In this document: piece after piece, positions 20,526 through 30,222 of the stretch
Position numbering within the stretch: the first letter of the stretch is position 1
Layout: each line of letters starts with the position of its first letter
Assembly: GCA_030789695.1 (NCBI GenBank)
Contig: CM061142.1
Coordinates: 569,957,281 to 570,021,280, forward strand
DNA length: 64,000 nt
Direction of reading: 5' to 3'
Source: Scilla litardierei
Lineage: Eukaryota > Streptophyta > Magnoliopsida > Asparagales > Asparagaceae
Program-made: the position numbers and the translations under genes
Notes under the pieces: model-generated
Databases searched by the model: none
Seen by the model: the letters and a program-made list of their open reading frames with translations, nothing else
Told to the model about the DNA's origin: nothing

Positions 20526-23298
20526 TTAATGCGGGATGTTTGGTGCATATGAGATGCACCCATCAAATTTTCCGGGGAGAACGCTTAGATTCGTAAGTTG
20601 CGGTAGCGTGTTCTCCCTCGGTGGTCTCCCGTCTCGAATAGTGTTGGGGGGAGGCTCCCCCAAGCTAGCGTTTGCTCCGGTCAACGGCTTCACCGGTGAC
20701 GCCGATTTCCGTATCGGCGGAGCTTTCTTCGGAGACTTTAATTTCGAGAGCTTGCAGAGCTCTCGAATCCTTGCGACATCAGCGTCGCCTTCACCATTTT
20801 CAGCGGAGAGGTCGGGGGAATCATCTATCTTCTCATCTTGGCCTAAATCCGGGCCTTCCTCGAAATCCTCATCGAAAAGAGCGCCAATCGAGTGGGGGAT
20901 CGCCTCTTCAATTACCTCATCAAGGAGGTCCATGTAGTCAAGCTCCTCGTGGTAAGGCATGTGTTTCATGGCCTTAGGAATGTGAAGCTCCACCTCGATG
21001 TTGCCGACGTTCAAAGTTAGTGTACCTTCTCGCACGTCGACAATCACACCGGCGGTGGCGAGGAACGGGCGTCCAAGTATCAATGACGTATCTCCCTCCT
21101 CCTTAACGTCCATGATCACGAAGTCACATGGCAAGCATATTCCCCCAGGACTTGTAGCGGGATGTCTTCGGTGATTCCTACCGGCCTTGTTATTCGCCCA
21201 TCGGCCAATTGTATCCGCATGTCGGTAGGTTTCAACTTCGTCCCGGTGTTTAGCCTTAAGAACATGGAGAGAGGCATGAGGCTCACACTAGCCCCTAAAT
21301 CTACCAACGCCTTTTGAAGAGGGACGTCGCCCAAGGTGCAATGAATCCGAAAACTCCCTGGGTCTTTAAATTTGGCCGGCTCCTTCTCTCTCTTGGTGAA
21401 CCAAGAGCCCTCCTCGGCTAGCATAATCTTCTCCTTCCTCTTTCTCCCCGAAATCAAATCCTTTAAGAATTTAGCATATGTGGGGATCTCCACGATGGCG
21501 TCGAAGAAGGGAATGTTGAGGCTAACTCCTCTCAGATACTCGAGAAACTTTGCTAGCCTTTTCTCCATTTTCGCTCTAGCAAGCCTTTGGGGAAATGGGA
21601 CCGGTGGCATGAAGCGCCTTTCCTCAATCAATTGCTCCGCTCTAGATTTCTCCTTTTCTTGTGGCTCCTTCTCCTTTTCAACTTCAACTACCGGCTCAAT
21701 TGGCTCCAAACTTTCCTCCAGGGCCTCCTCGGTAGGAATCATGGCGGGGGTGGTATCCTTACCGCCTCTAGTAGTAACGGCAACCACGGCATTGATGTGG
21801 CCAGTGTTGCCCCGTGGGTTCGGCTCGGGTTGCGCCGGCAATTGTTGAGTATTCCGATTGAGCTACGCAAATTGCTCCGAGACTTGAGCCACAACGGTTG
21901 CAAGGGAGTCTTGCCCCGCCTTCAAGGTAGCATTGACCTTCTTTTGCTCGACCATAAACGCATCCACTCTAGCTTCGAAGTCGGATTGTTGTTGAGCTTG
22001 TGGAGGGTTTTGATTTTGATTCCTCACCCTTGATTGTATCCGGGCGGCCTATAAGGTGGAACTTGTTGCTTCGGTTGAAAATTTTGTTGTGGAGGCCCCC
22101 TCGGCGGATAGTGTTGTTGTTGTGGTGGTGGTGGTGGTCGAGCTTGTTGAGGTGGTGGTTGTGGCGGGTTCAAAGCTCCTTCATTGTTGGCGTAAGAGAA
22201 ACCGGGATGATTTCTTGTGGCCGGATTGGTCCAATACCCTTGGTTCCCCGCAACATATTGTACTTGCTCCAAGGATCCTTCTCCTTGCTCTCCTCCCACA
22301 TACATGGCTTGAGATTGGTCTTGCCAATCACACATTTGGTTCGTTGGAGCGGAGGTGGAAGGGGTTCCCTGGGGCTCCGTGATAAACTTCTCCAGTCTCT
22401 CCACCACCTTGTGGAGAGAATCAAACTTGCTTGTAAGCTCCGCTACGGCTTTTGCCTCATAGATACTGGTTGGCTTCAAGGAGGACGTAGAGTGTCCTCG
22501 CTCATCGCCCCATTGTTGATTGTTTGAGGCCATCTCCTCAATTAGGGCTGTAGCTTCCTCGGGAGTCTTTGACAAGATAGCACCATTCGCCGCGGCATCA
22601 ATAATTTGTTTGATCTCCGGTTGGAGACCGTTGTAGAAGCTATGAACTAGCTCCCAATCTTCAATGCTATGGTGCGGGCATTGATGCTGCAGATCCTTAA
22701 AACGCTCCTAAGCCTCATAGAGCGTCTCTTGGGGTCCTTGCTTGAAGGACATGAGAGCGCTCCGGATCTTCACCGTCTTGGAGGGCGGATAGAACTTGTC
22801 AATGAATGCACTCGCCAACTCGTCCCAAGTGGTGAAGACTCCCTCAGCCCGCGTCCTCAACCAATAGAGTGCCTTGTCTTTTAGCGTGAAGGGGAAGAGA
22901 CGCAGTCTGATGGCATCGATGGAGACCCCCGGCATCTGAAATGTGGCGCACTTCGACAAGAATAATTGGATGTGGTAATGGGGATTTTCATGGGCATTCC
23001 CATGAAATGGATCCTGCTGCATCAGAACCACTAGTCCAGTTTTTAGCTCAAAGTTCTTGTCAGCCGCCAACTCCGGCATGGCAATGGATGAAGTCGTAGA
23101 AGAGGTCTTAGGCCGAAGCCTATCTCGAATAGAAATTATTCTTGCCATCCTTGCCGCCAATTGTTCAGCAGTTTCCGGGTTGGTCATAAACCGCCCTTCC
23201 CGATTTTGTCTCCTTTCCGCTCTAAGTCTCCGCGCGGTACGTTCGATCTCTGGATCAAATAATATAGCTTCAGGGTCTGCCGTGGATCTCGTGTACAT
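20526..23298 (-). pseudogene. Gag-protease of element Z, one nonsense and two frameshifts
   Basis: Athila-type gag-protease. It starts at 23298 (MYTRSTADPEAILFDPEIE). The gag domain at about residues 75-195 includes AIRLRLFPFTLKDKALYWL and SAFIDKFYPPSKT. A TAG at 22708-22710 replaces the Trp expected in the LYEAWERFK-like segment. The frame then continues through a Gln/Pro-rich linker to about 22024. The next segment (from 21841) is in another frame and carries FPQRLARAKMEKRLAKFLE, a block also seen in Y, and the protease motif LVDLGASVSLMP. The last segment (from 21134) is in the third frame and carries SLILGRPFLATAGVIVDV. No zinc knuckle is seen. As it stands it cannot make full-length gag-protease. 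Confidence 0.88.
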
Positions 23299-23368
23299 GC
23301 ACAGGAGAATAAAGTTTCAAAGAAGCGATTAGCACAATGGAAGGGTTAGGTAAAAATAAAGAAATGAA

Positions 23369-23369
<1 letters not shown>

Positions 23370-23404
<35 letters not shown>
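23370..23404. repeat. TAA microsatellite
   Basis: About eleven TAA units in the Z leader between primer-binding site and gag. Confidence 0.9.
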
Positions 23405-23442
23405 GGAAATAGCTAGGGTGGAAAGATTCAAACGCAATCGCC

Positions 23443-23460
23443 TCCCCGGCAACGGCGCCA
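23443..23460 (-). other. Primer-binding site of element Z (tRNA-Asp type)
   Basis: The minus strand reads TGGCGCCGTTGCCGGGGA, six bases inside the LTR edge at 23467. It fits the 3' end of tRNA-Asp, as known for the Athila lineage. Confidence 0.9.
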
Positions 23461-23827
23461 AAAACTTGGTCGCGCCCCGGATACACGTCCCGAGGCGACG
23501 GTTGTAGTTTTACCGCAAGTGCACGGTGTAGCAGCGAGCGGGTTATCGAACACAGGGAGGACGAATGACCGTGCTTGTTCCAATCAACCTGGCTATTTAA
23601 TAAGAGGGAAATTTGCCTTTGGCGATCCTGTCACAATCGTCAGACAAAGTACGGAAGTATCAAATCAAATAAAGAACGTCTAGGGAATGGGGAATTCCCG
23701 CTACTCACCGTATCTCGTCAATGTGGTTCGTCGGTATCAAAATTGCTAGAATAAGGTTTTGGATGAACTAGTCGCAACTGAATGTAGAACCAAGCTCACG
23801 CTCTCGCGCTGTTGCCGGTCTATAGCT

Positions 23828-24135
23828 ATCCTAGGTTTGGGTCCAATCTCTTGCAAACCCTAGCCTAGGTAAGCTAGCATTAGGATCAACATCATCGTTC
23901 AATCGCGCACCAAGCCCAATCTCTTGCAAACTCGGCCCACGACCTAGATTGGGATAGTTCCTACCCGTCCAATCTCTTGCAAACGGGTATTGGCACGGAA
24001 TTGGAACCGGAAACCCTAGCATCAGTCCAATCTCTTGCAAACCGATACTACGGAAATTCGATTCCACCCCAATTCGGATTTCTAGGGTTTCCTATCGAAT
24101 TGGGATCCAATCTCTTGCAAATCCCAATCGATGTG
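23828..24135 (-). repeat. Constant-loop hairpin array, Z 5' LTR
   Basis: Loops CCAATCTCTTGCAA (plus strand) at 23843, 23916, 23969, 24027 and 24107. The stem around 23969 is a perfect TACCCGT/ACGGGTA, where the other LTR has one mismatch. The stem around 24027 has ATCAGT/ACCGAT, where the other LTR is perfect. Each LTR therefore preserves arms the other has lost. Confidence 0.88.
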
Positions 24136-24610
24136 AATTCCTAGCCATCCGTAGTAAATTGATCACAATCTAATCCCTAATAGCAATTCTAGCAAAATTT
24201 CTACCAATTCATCACAAATATGAAATTGGGCTTGTAGGGTTCATCCCCACGCCCCAAGACATGGCGACTACTCACAATTCATAGCGCAAACACAAAAATA
24301 ATCAATGAAATAAGCAATAGAATTCATCACAATATTGAGATATGCAATAAAAATAGAATTTTTAGAGAAGAGAGAGGCAAACCAATGGAGTTCTTCAATT
24401 AATCCAACAAAAATCCACTTTTTGCCTCCTCTCCAATCACAAGAATAAAGCTAAAAAGTAAAACTAAAAAGCTGCAAAAAATCTAAGAAGAAGCTCTCAA
24501 AACTAGGGTAAAAACATGGGTTAAATACCCCCCAAAATCGTCCAAAAACTGTGACCAAAATACCCCTGCGCAGCCTGTTTTCCGCAATTTTCGCTACAGG
24601 CAGCACGTCG

Positions 24611-24993
24611 CACTTGGCCGAGTGACAAAAGTCGCTCGGCCGAGTGAGAAACCTTGTAATTTTCCAGTAAGTCTTGATCTTCAGGGGTCTCAACTTTGGG
24701 GGCGGCTCGGCCGAGTGAGTTGTCGTCACTCGGCCGATGGCTTCTTGGTACTCGGGCGGTCGGGATTATCCACTCGGCCGAGTGGGTCTTCTGAAGCTCA
24801 GGCAGCCAAAAGACAGTAACTTGGCGATTTTTGAATAGCTTCGTCTGGGCGCCACTCGGGCGGACGGGGTCTCGTCACTCGGCCGATGTGGTCTCCGCCG
24901 CTCGGCCGAGTGCACATATGAATCGTGTCTGATCTGGTCGGCCGAGCGGTGTCTCGCTGGTCGGCCGAGTGACTCCTTCACTCGGCCGAGTGG
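24611..24993. repeat. U3 array of CTCGGCCGAG palindromes, Z 5' LTR
   Basis: Copy of the array at 14606-14989, with the first site reading CTTGGCCGAG. Confidence 0.9.
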
Positions 24994-25380
24994 GACACTA
25001 AAAATGCCCAGATTGCTTGTTTTGGCCTCCTCGTCGCTCCTGCGACGTCCGTTCTTCTTCTGCTCCTCTCTAACAGTAAAAATACCCCTCGGGGAGATCG
25101 TCGGTGACCCTCTGGAGTAAGCGCATCTCGAGATCACTCCAAATCGCGCGAAATCACCTGAAATGCGACAAAAACAACAAATCGTGAAAAGCATCGCAAT
25201 ATCGTCGATATATCGTGAAAAACATGGTTTGGGCGATCTAAATGGCATGCAAACATGCGGTAAAAAGGTGTAAAATAAGGAGTGATCGGCGGCTGGCCCA
25301 GATTTTAAGTTGCGGTTAGGGCTGTTTTTCGGCACGATTTTGAGGGGTTTTCTAGGGTTATTTGCTAGGGTTTTGGGAGG

Positions 25381-25388
25381 CTATATAA
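25381..25388 (+). promoter_or_regulatory. TATA box of the X 3' LTR
   Basis: CTATATAA, identical to the box at 9219. Its palindrome array now lies 11.9 kb upstream because of Z. Confidence 0.6.
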
Positions 25389-25749
25389 GGTTTTTGTAGC
25401 CGTCATTAGAGGGGGTTCCCACATGTTTTCTTAGGGATTTTTTTAGAGGTTAGGCCATGCCCTAGGGCCCCTCTTGGATCTAAAAGCTTGTATTTGGATT
25501 GAAGATCTTCATCAAAGCTAAGTATTTTGTTCTTGTTATTTGAATCTTTGTTTTTTCTATCTTTTTGTATGCAAGCAATGATTTTTATTGATTCTCATAT
25601 CGTTATTGCTATGCTTGAGTAGATTTGTTGTTCTAGGGCATGTGGATGAACCCTATGGATCTAATTTCAGATTTGTGATGAATGAATTTCTAAATTGCTA
25701 GAATTGCTAGGAGGTTTGGTTGTGATTGATTTATTACGGATAGCTAGGG

Positions 25750-26128
25750 ATTTCCATCGATTGGGATTTGCAAGAGATTGGATTCTAATCTATGGGAAGG
25801 CCTAGATATTCGATTTAGATTTATAATCGAGATTTTCTAGACTTGGTTTGCAAGAGATTGGACCAAAGCTAGGATTTTTATTATAAATCTATACCCATAT
25901 TCGTTTGCAAGAGATTGGACGAATACGAGCTATCACAATCTAGGTCGTAACTCGAGTTTGCACGAGAGTGGGCTCGAGGTGCGATTGGACGATGATGTCG
26001 ATCTTCACGCTAGTGGCTTAGGTTAGGGTTTGCACGAGAGTGGGCTCGAGGTGTGATTGGACGATGATGTCGATCTTCATGCTAGTGGCTTAGGTTAGGG
26101 TTTGTACGAGAGTGGGCTCTAATCTAGG
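25750..26128 (+). repeat. Constant-loop hairpin array, X 3' LTR
   Basis: Loops TTGCAAGAGATTGG at 25768, 25848 and 25905, and variants TTGCACGAGAGTGG at 25958 and TTGTACGAGAGTGG at 26102. Arms pair: around 25768, 9 bp directly at the loop, a mismatch, then 7 more, including three G-U type pairs; TATTCGT/ACGAATA at 25905; CTCGAGT/GCTCGAG at 25958; and 13 consecutive pairs with four G-U at 26102 (CTTAGGTTAGGGT / GCTCTAATCTAGG). A tandem duplication of about 72 bp (about 25957-26099) has created an extra loop near 26030 whose arms do not match. Confidence 0.85.
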
Positions 26129-26948
26129 TTGCTATAGACCGGCAATAGCGCGAGAGCGTGAGCTTGGTTCTCTATTCAGTTACGACTAGTTCACCTCGAC
26201 ACAAGTCTAGTAATATTGAGATTCACTATTTACAATGATGTATAACGATCCGTAGTGGGGATTTCCTAGCACTAGACACTTTTATTATATTGTATTTGAA
26301 TCGATATTTGACCAACATATCTATCACCGACACCGACAACCACTACCATTTCCATTACATCACACCATAACCATCTCCACCAATAATACATTCGTAGTCG
26401 AGCCAACCTAGGATAGATTGGAACCAACACCACCTCCTCGTGTTCGATACCCGCTCGCCACTTAACCATGTGCTTGCGGTAAAACTACAATCGTTCTCCG
26501 TGTGCATACCGGGGCGACGATCACTACGCTAGGGGTATGAGCTGTGGCTGTAGGATCAAACTCCCGTTTTATTTCCCCTTGGACCGACGGTCAGAGGCGG
26601 TCTTTATCCCACCAATGACAATAAAACATCCCGCATAACCGTTTAAATCCCTATATCCTATCGAAACCTTAATCCTATGGTCGTTCTAGGGAGAACCCAC
26701 GAAGGGGCTTCCACCAATGTCCTAGATCAGAAAACTACTCACTAATCATTGCAATAGATTCAACAAAACAAATTTCAGCCATTGAAATGAAGATCAAGCA
26801 ATAGAATACTAGAGCAAACGATAGTATTAACGCAATATTAAAGTATCAAAGCGATCGGAGAACTTACAAAACAAGTTTAATTGAAAGCAGCCAAAACCCC
26901 CTTAAAATAGTTAAGAAAATGGGGATCTGTTTTTTGGGAAACCCGGGC

Positions 26949-26957
26949 TATATATAC
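26949..26957 (-). promoter_or_regulatory. TATA box of the Y LTR
   Basis: The minus strand reads TATATATAG, about 55 bp downstream of the palindrome array, the same order as in the other LTRs. Confidence 0.65.
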
Positions 26958-27012
26958 ATTTTGGCAAGATGCCAGGGAATATTCCCACAAGAAGACAAAA
27001 ATAAACATCTAA

Positions 27013-27328
27013 CCAATCGGTTGAAACGTCAACCGATCGGTTGAGACGACCGTTTGACTGGGTCTTCAGCTTCTGAGATACTTCACCCGATCACTGAACC
27101 GATCGGGTGAAGTCGTTGGATTCTTGAGCTCGTGAAGAAATGCTACAGGTGACCCGATCGGTTGACAAGTCAACCGATCGGGTGGAGTTTGGCTCACAAA
27201 ACAGAGAAGAATGTCGCACCCAACCGATCACTGAACAGATCGGTTAGGTTTGCTTCATTACTGCTTCTCCTCGGGGCTGATACATGTGCACGAACCGATT
27301 GGTTGGAACTGTCCACCCGATCGGTTGA
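27013..27328. repeat. U3 array of ACCGATCGGT palindromes (Y)
   Basis: Five pairs of CAACCGATCGGTTG-like palindromes, with first members near 27013, 27083, 27152, 27221 and 27291. The period is 69-70 bp and the within-pair spacing about 17-22 bp. Variants alternate TTGA and GTGA arms (ACCGATCGGTTG / CCCGATCGGGTG). Confidence 0.9.
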
Positions 27329-27584
27329 GAGCTGATACGTGATATACTTTGGCGATTGGCTCTCAGGATCTCGTGTGGCACCTCCCATTGCTCTGGGGAC
27401 TCGTGATGTGTGCTTAGTTTTCCCCTGCACTGGCAATCTCCTGCAATTGGCACACAAACACAAAGAAAGTGAAAAGGAACTAAAAATCACAAAAGAATAG
27501 ATACGAAACAACAAAAAACAACGGAAAAAGACGGGAAATCACGGAGAAGACGTGCGTGAATATATAAAATATAAACGCACGTCA

Positions 27585-28676
27585 AGCTTCATCCTCTGTG
27601 GCTGTCATGGTGAATGCTTGACGCCTCGGCTGGCTCTGCCTCACTTGTTCAAACGTCTTTGGTTGCGGAGCCAGAGATGGTCCACTCTAAGTATGTCCAG
27701 AAGGTCCACGCTGAATCGGTTTAGATGGTCCAGCAGTCATCGGTTTGTTGGTGCGACGAGGGCAGTCTCTGGTAGTATGCGCTGATGCTTCACATATCAA
27801 ACATAGATTCAGCAGCACTCGACAGTCCTTCTTGACATGTCCCACTTGGTTGCAGTGGAAAGCACACCATCTGAGATTGATTGTTGGCAGGAGCAGCAGG
27901 CCTCTTGAATTGAGTAGTCTGAATAGACCTGAGATTGCCACTGGGTGGCTCCTGTGGGCGTCTGCTTCTCCAGTCTGAAGTGCCTTCTTCTGATTCATAA
28001 TGAGCTCATGCGTCCTAGCAGCATCCAATATGTCCTAGTGTGTAGTCAAATTTGCCGAAGACATCGATGCCTGAAAGTCCAGAAACAGACCCTGGAGAAA
28101 CTGATAAGCACAGTCCTAGAGGTTCTCCACCAGATGTGGAGCGAATCAACTAAGCATTGAAAACTCTGCCTCGTATTCGTCAACGGTATGATTGCCTTAT
28201 TTCAAGTTGACGAATCGCTGTTGCAGTTCCCTCTTAGCTGATCAGGGAAAACACTTAGCGTCGAAACGCTCTCGAAACATGGTCCAGTTGATGGGTTTGA
28301 CCAGACGAGCTTCCTCCGTGTCCCACCAGTTTCGTTCATTGCCCGTTAGTCTCTTCTTGTCCACTTCTACCCATACAGCTTGATCAATACGGGAAAGACT
28401 CATGTTGTCTTCTGTACTTCGGGCCCATTCTTCAGCTTCCAGTGGCCATTCTCTTCCAGAGAAGCTCTTCGGGTTCAGCTCCCAAAATTGCTTGGCTCCA
28501 GGCTCAGCTCGAGGAGGCAGGGGTGCAGGTTGTATGGCTTGATGTCGTTGACCTTGCTGAATAAGCTGTTGTTGGATCTCCAACATGCCTCTCATGACTC
28601 CCATGAGCTCGTGGATATCTAGAGTACCGTTCCCGTTGACTCCATTCCTGTTGCAAGTATTGGGCCGTCCTGCCAT
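27585..28676 (-). pseudogene. Gypsy gag of element B, in-frame stops, cut by Y
   Basis: Ty3/Gypsy gag remnant. Start ATG at 28676 (MAGRPNTCNRNG), preceded by a likely splice acceptor TTTGTATGCAG. Residues about 60-150 hold the gag domain: KQFWELNPKSFSG, AEEWARSTEDNM, NWTMFRERFDAKCFP. Two zinc knuckles follow near residues 265-300: CNQVGHVKKDC, preceded by HC rather than the usual YC, and CLICEASAHTTRDC. The reading frame never shifts but holds at least six stops (near 28242, 28197, 28152, 28116, 28035 and 27687), each explicable as a C-to-T change in CGA, CAA or CAG. Pol is missing because element Y interrupts the gene at 27585. The double knuckle suggests a chromovirus-type Gypsy. Confidence 0.85.
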
Positions 28677-28805
28677 GCTGCATACAAACAAAGTAAACAT
28701 TTGTGTAATAATTTTTCTAAATGATCTGGTTAGTAATAATACTTGTACTATTCCTGAAATGTCTCGCAGGGTGCAAGAGGACCTGCATGGGCCACCACTA
28801 AAACC
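28677..28805 (-). other. Leader of element B with unusual primer-site region
   Basis: Right inside the LTR edge the minus strand reads GGTTTTAGTGG and then GGTGGCCCATGCAGG (28782-28796). The same block follows the LTRs of D (46694-46708) and LTR3 (63978-63992). It is neither the initiator-Met nor the tRNA-Asp form seen elsewhere in this window. A possible intron ends at 28678 before gag. Confidence 0.6.
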
Positions 28806-30194
28806 TGTCACGCTCCGCTTTCCATTGTACATGGGAGCGAGAACGCGAGCAGGTCTGCATGTGCTTAAAGCAAAGAAGTAATTTTTTCCTTTCTCTTTGA
28901 CTTAAGCACAATAATCGTTTTGTATGTAAAGCAATCAGGTCCTTGCAACCGCATTATTCAGAAACAACACAAATATTTATTACAACTTTGCCCAGAGTTC
29001 AAAAGCAAGTGCAAAAATAAGTTAGGCCTAGTATGGCCGTACATTTTATTACAGGAGCAACACACCTGCAATAATAAATAAAACTAAATAAATGGAGACA
29101 TCAGCAATAATCTAGTCCTCAGCAGGAAGAATCTCGACGTCCTCGTAACTCTGGTCGACGGGATCGGCCTCCTGGTTCGTATCCTCGTAAGTAGGGTCCT
29201 CGCTATACTCCGTCTCTGAACCTAACATATATTTCATAGTTTCATTGAAATATATGTCAACGAAAAGCCTCTGTAAGATTTTTATAGCAAATGAAAGCAA
29301 CCACTTAGCAACATAAAGGCATCAGAAACAGATATGATAAGCAAGAGTTTAAAGTAAAGTATGAGCATGCTGGAATAATTTGACAGGTGAGTTGCATTTC
29401 AACGGAGTTAACACATTTACAAATGGAATATTTTCAGTTATTTGTACTCGTGCAAGTCCATGTTTGAGTAAGTATAGTGTTCTCGATACACCCTATCGTC
29501 GGGGGTTTACCGTGACGCTTCTTACCATCCTTAACCTAGAAAATGGCCAAGATGCTTGCTTCCATTGGTGTGGTATGGAAGTAGCCGTAATGTGTATAAG
29601 ACACACTTGCAGACTCTACTGCATGGACCAACCCCACCCAAGTGTCTGTTCTAGTCTTCGACCATGTTCATCCCATCTGTATTCGATGGTGTTACATATG
29701 TTCGTTTCGAGGGTTGTGTCCTATCCTTTGTCCAGTTTGGTTCGTTATGTCACATGCAAATAATAAGTTGTTCCAACTAACTACAACATCTTTACGTGTC
29801 CGTTTAAGTCAGAAGCAAAATAATATACTGAAAGCATGCAGTTTAACTTCAAAAGTTGACAAGCGTATTAACAACAGTTTTCAGTACTAAGGTTGAACAG
29901 TTTGGTTTTGCAGTTCATTTACAATAAGATACTTGCCTCGTGGGTTGTTTGAAGTCCAAACGGTCGTAACGGGAGGCGCTGTTATTTCTGTGAAGTTGGG
30001 TTCTTAACATCAGTTAAATGCTTCTTAATGAATTTGGCACAACATTGAGTTTTACCAATATATAATTGTTTTATTCCATATACTCATGTATATACCCAAC
30101 ATCCTAAATTATATGAATACTACATAAGTACTGTTATGTAATATGTACACTAACATGATTATATATATATATATATATATATATAATAAACAAA
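28806..30194 (-). mobile_element. 5' LTR of element B, inner part
   Basis: The minus-strand end GGAGCGTGACA at 28806 matches the ends of the D and LTR3 LTRs, and the block GTTGCAAGGACCTG also recurs there. The LTR is interrupted at 30194 by the LINE and resumes at 35856. It includes a short acidic reading frame (29112-29300). A TA-repeat lies at 30159-30185. No host gene is seen. Confidence 0.8.
29112..29300 (-). other. Short acidic reading frame in LTR B
   Basis: The minus-strand frame ends SEDPTYEDTNQEADPVDQ then SYEDVEILPAED, about 300 bp before the LTR end. Comparable acidic C-termini occur at similar distances from the LTR ends in LTR A (37914-37997) and LTR3 (to 63601). The part upstream of GSETEY is probably not coding. 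It could be the last exon of a spliced small ORF or chance. Confidence 0.35.
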
Positions 30195-30222
30195 ACAAAT
30201 CATATATATATATAATAAAATC

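Larger units (their letters stand above)
13461..25288 (-). mobile_element. Element Z: Athila-like retrotransposon lacking pol
   Basis: A complete minus-strand LTR element of 11.8 kb with two LTRs (13461-15283 and 23467-25288), a tRNA-Asp primer site, gag-protease, a second long ORF and a polypurine tract. The duplication GCGGC flanks it (13456-13460, 25289-25293). RT, RNase H and integrase are absent. Sequence expected after pol follows the protease directly near 20525. The LTRs differ by scattered, mostly C/T or G/A changes and small indels, so it is younger than X but not brand new. It needs enzymes in trans. Confidence 0.92.
23467..25288 (-). mobile_element. 5' LTR of element Z
   Basis: 1822 bp, near-identical to 13461-15283. 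Its last base on the plus strand is G where the other LTR has the canonical A. It holds the same TATA-like box (about 24520-24527) and arrays, and borders the duplication GCGGC at 25289. Confidence 0.92.
25294..26523 (+). mobile_element. 3' LTR of element X, second part
   Basis: It continues the X LTR after Z: GGCCCAGATTTTAAG matches 9131 onward. It runs through the TATA box (25381) and the hairpin array to its end at CGACGATCA (26523). The five bases after it, CTACG, match those before the X 5' LTR at 8187-8191, a full target duplication. Part 25710-26520 has no match in the shortened 5' LTR but is related to the transcribed part of the Z LTR. Confidence 0.88.
26529..27584 (-). mobile_element. 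5' LTR of element Y, outer (U3) part
   Basis: Continuation of the LTR at 7667-8191 after the X insertion. Its plus-strand end, AACGCACGTCA (27584), gives a minus-strand start TGACGTGCG. It holds a TATA box (26949-26957) and a palindrome array (27013-27328). It was inserted into the gag of element B. The next five bases are AGCTT; the partner duplication is outside the window. Confidence 0.78.
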
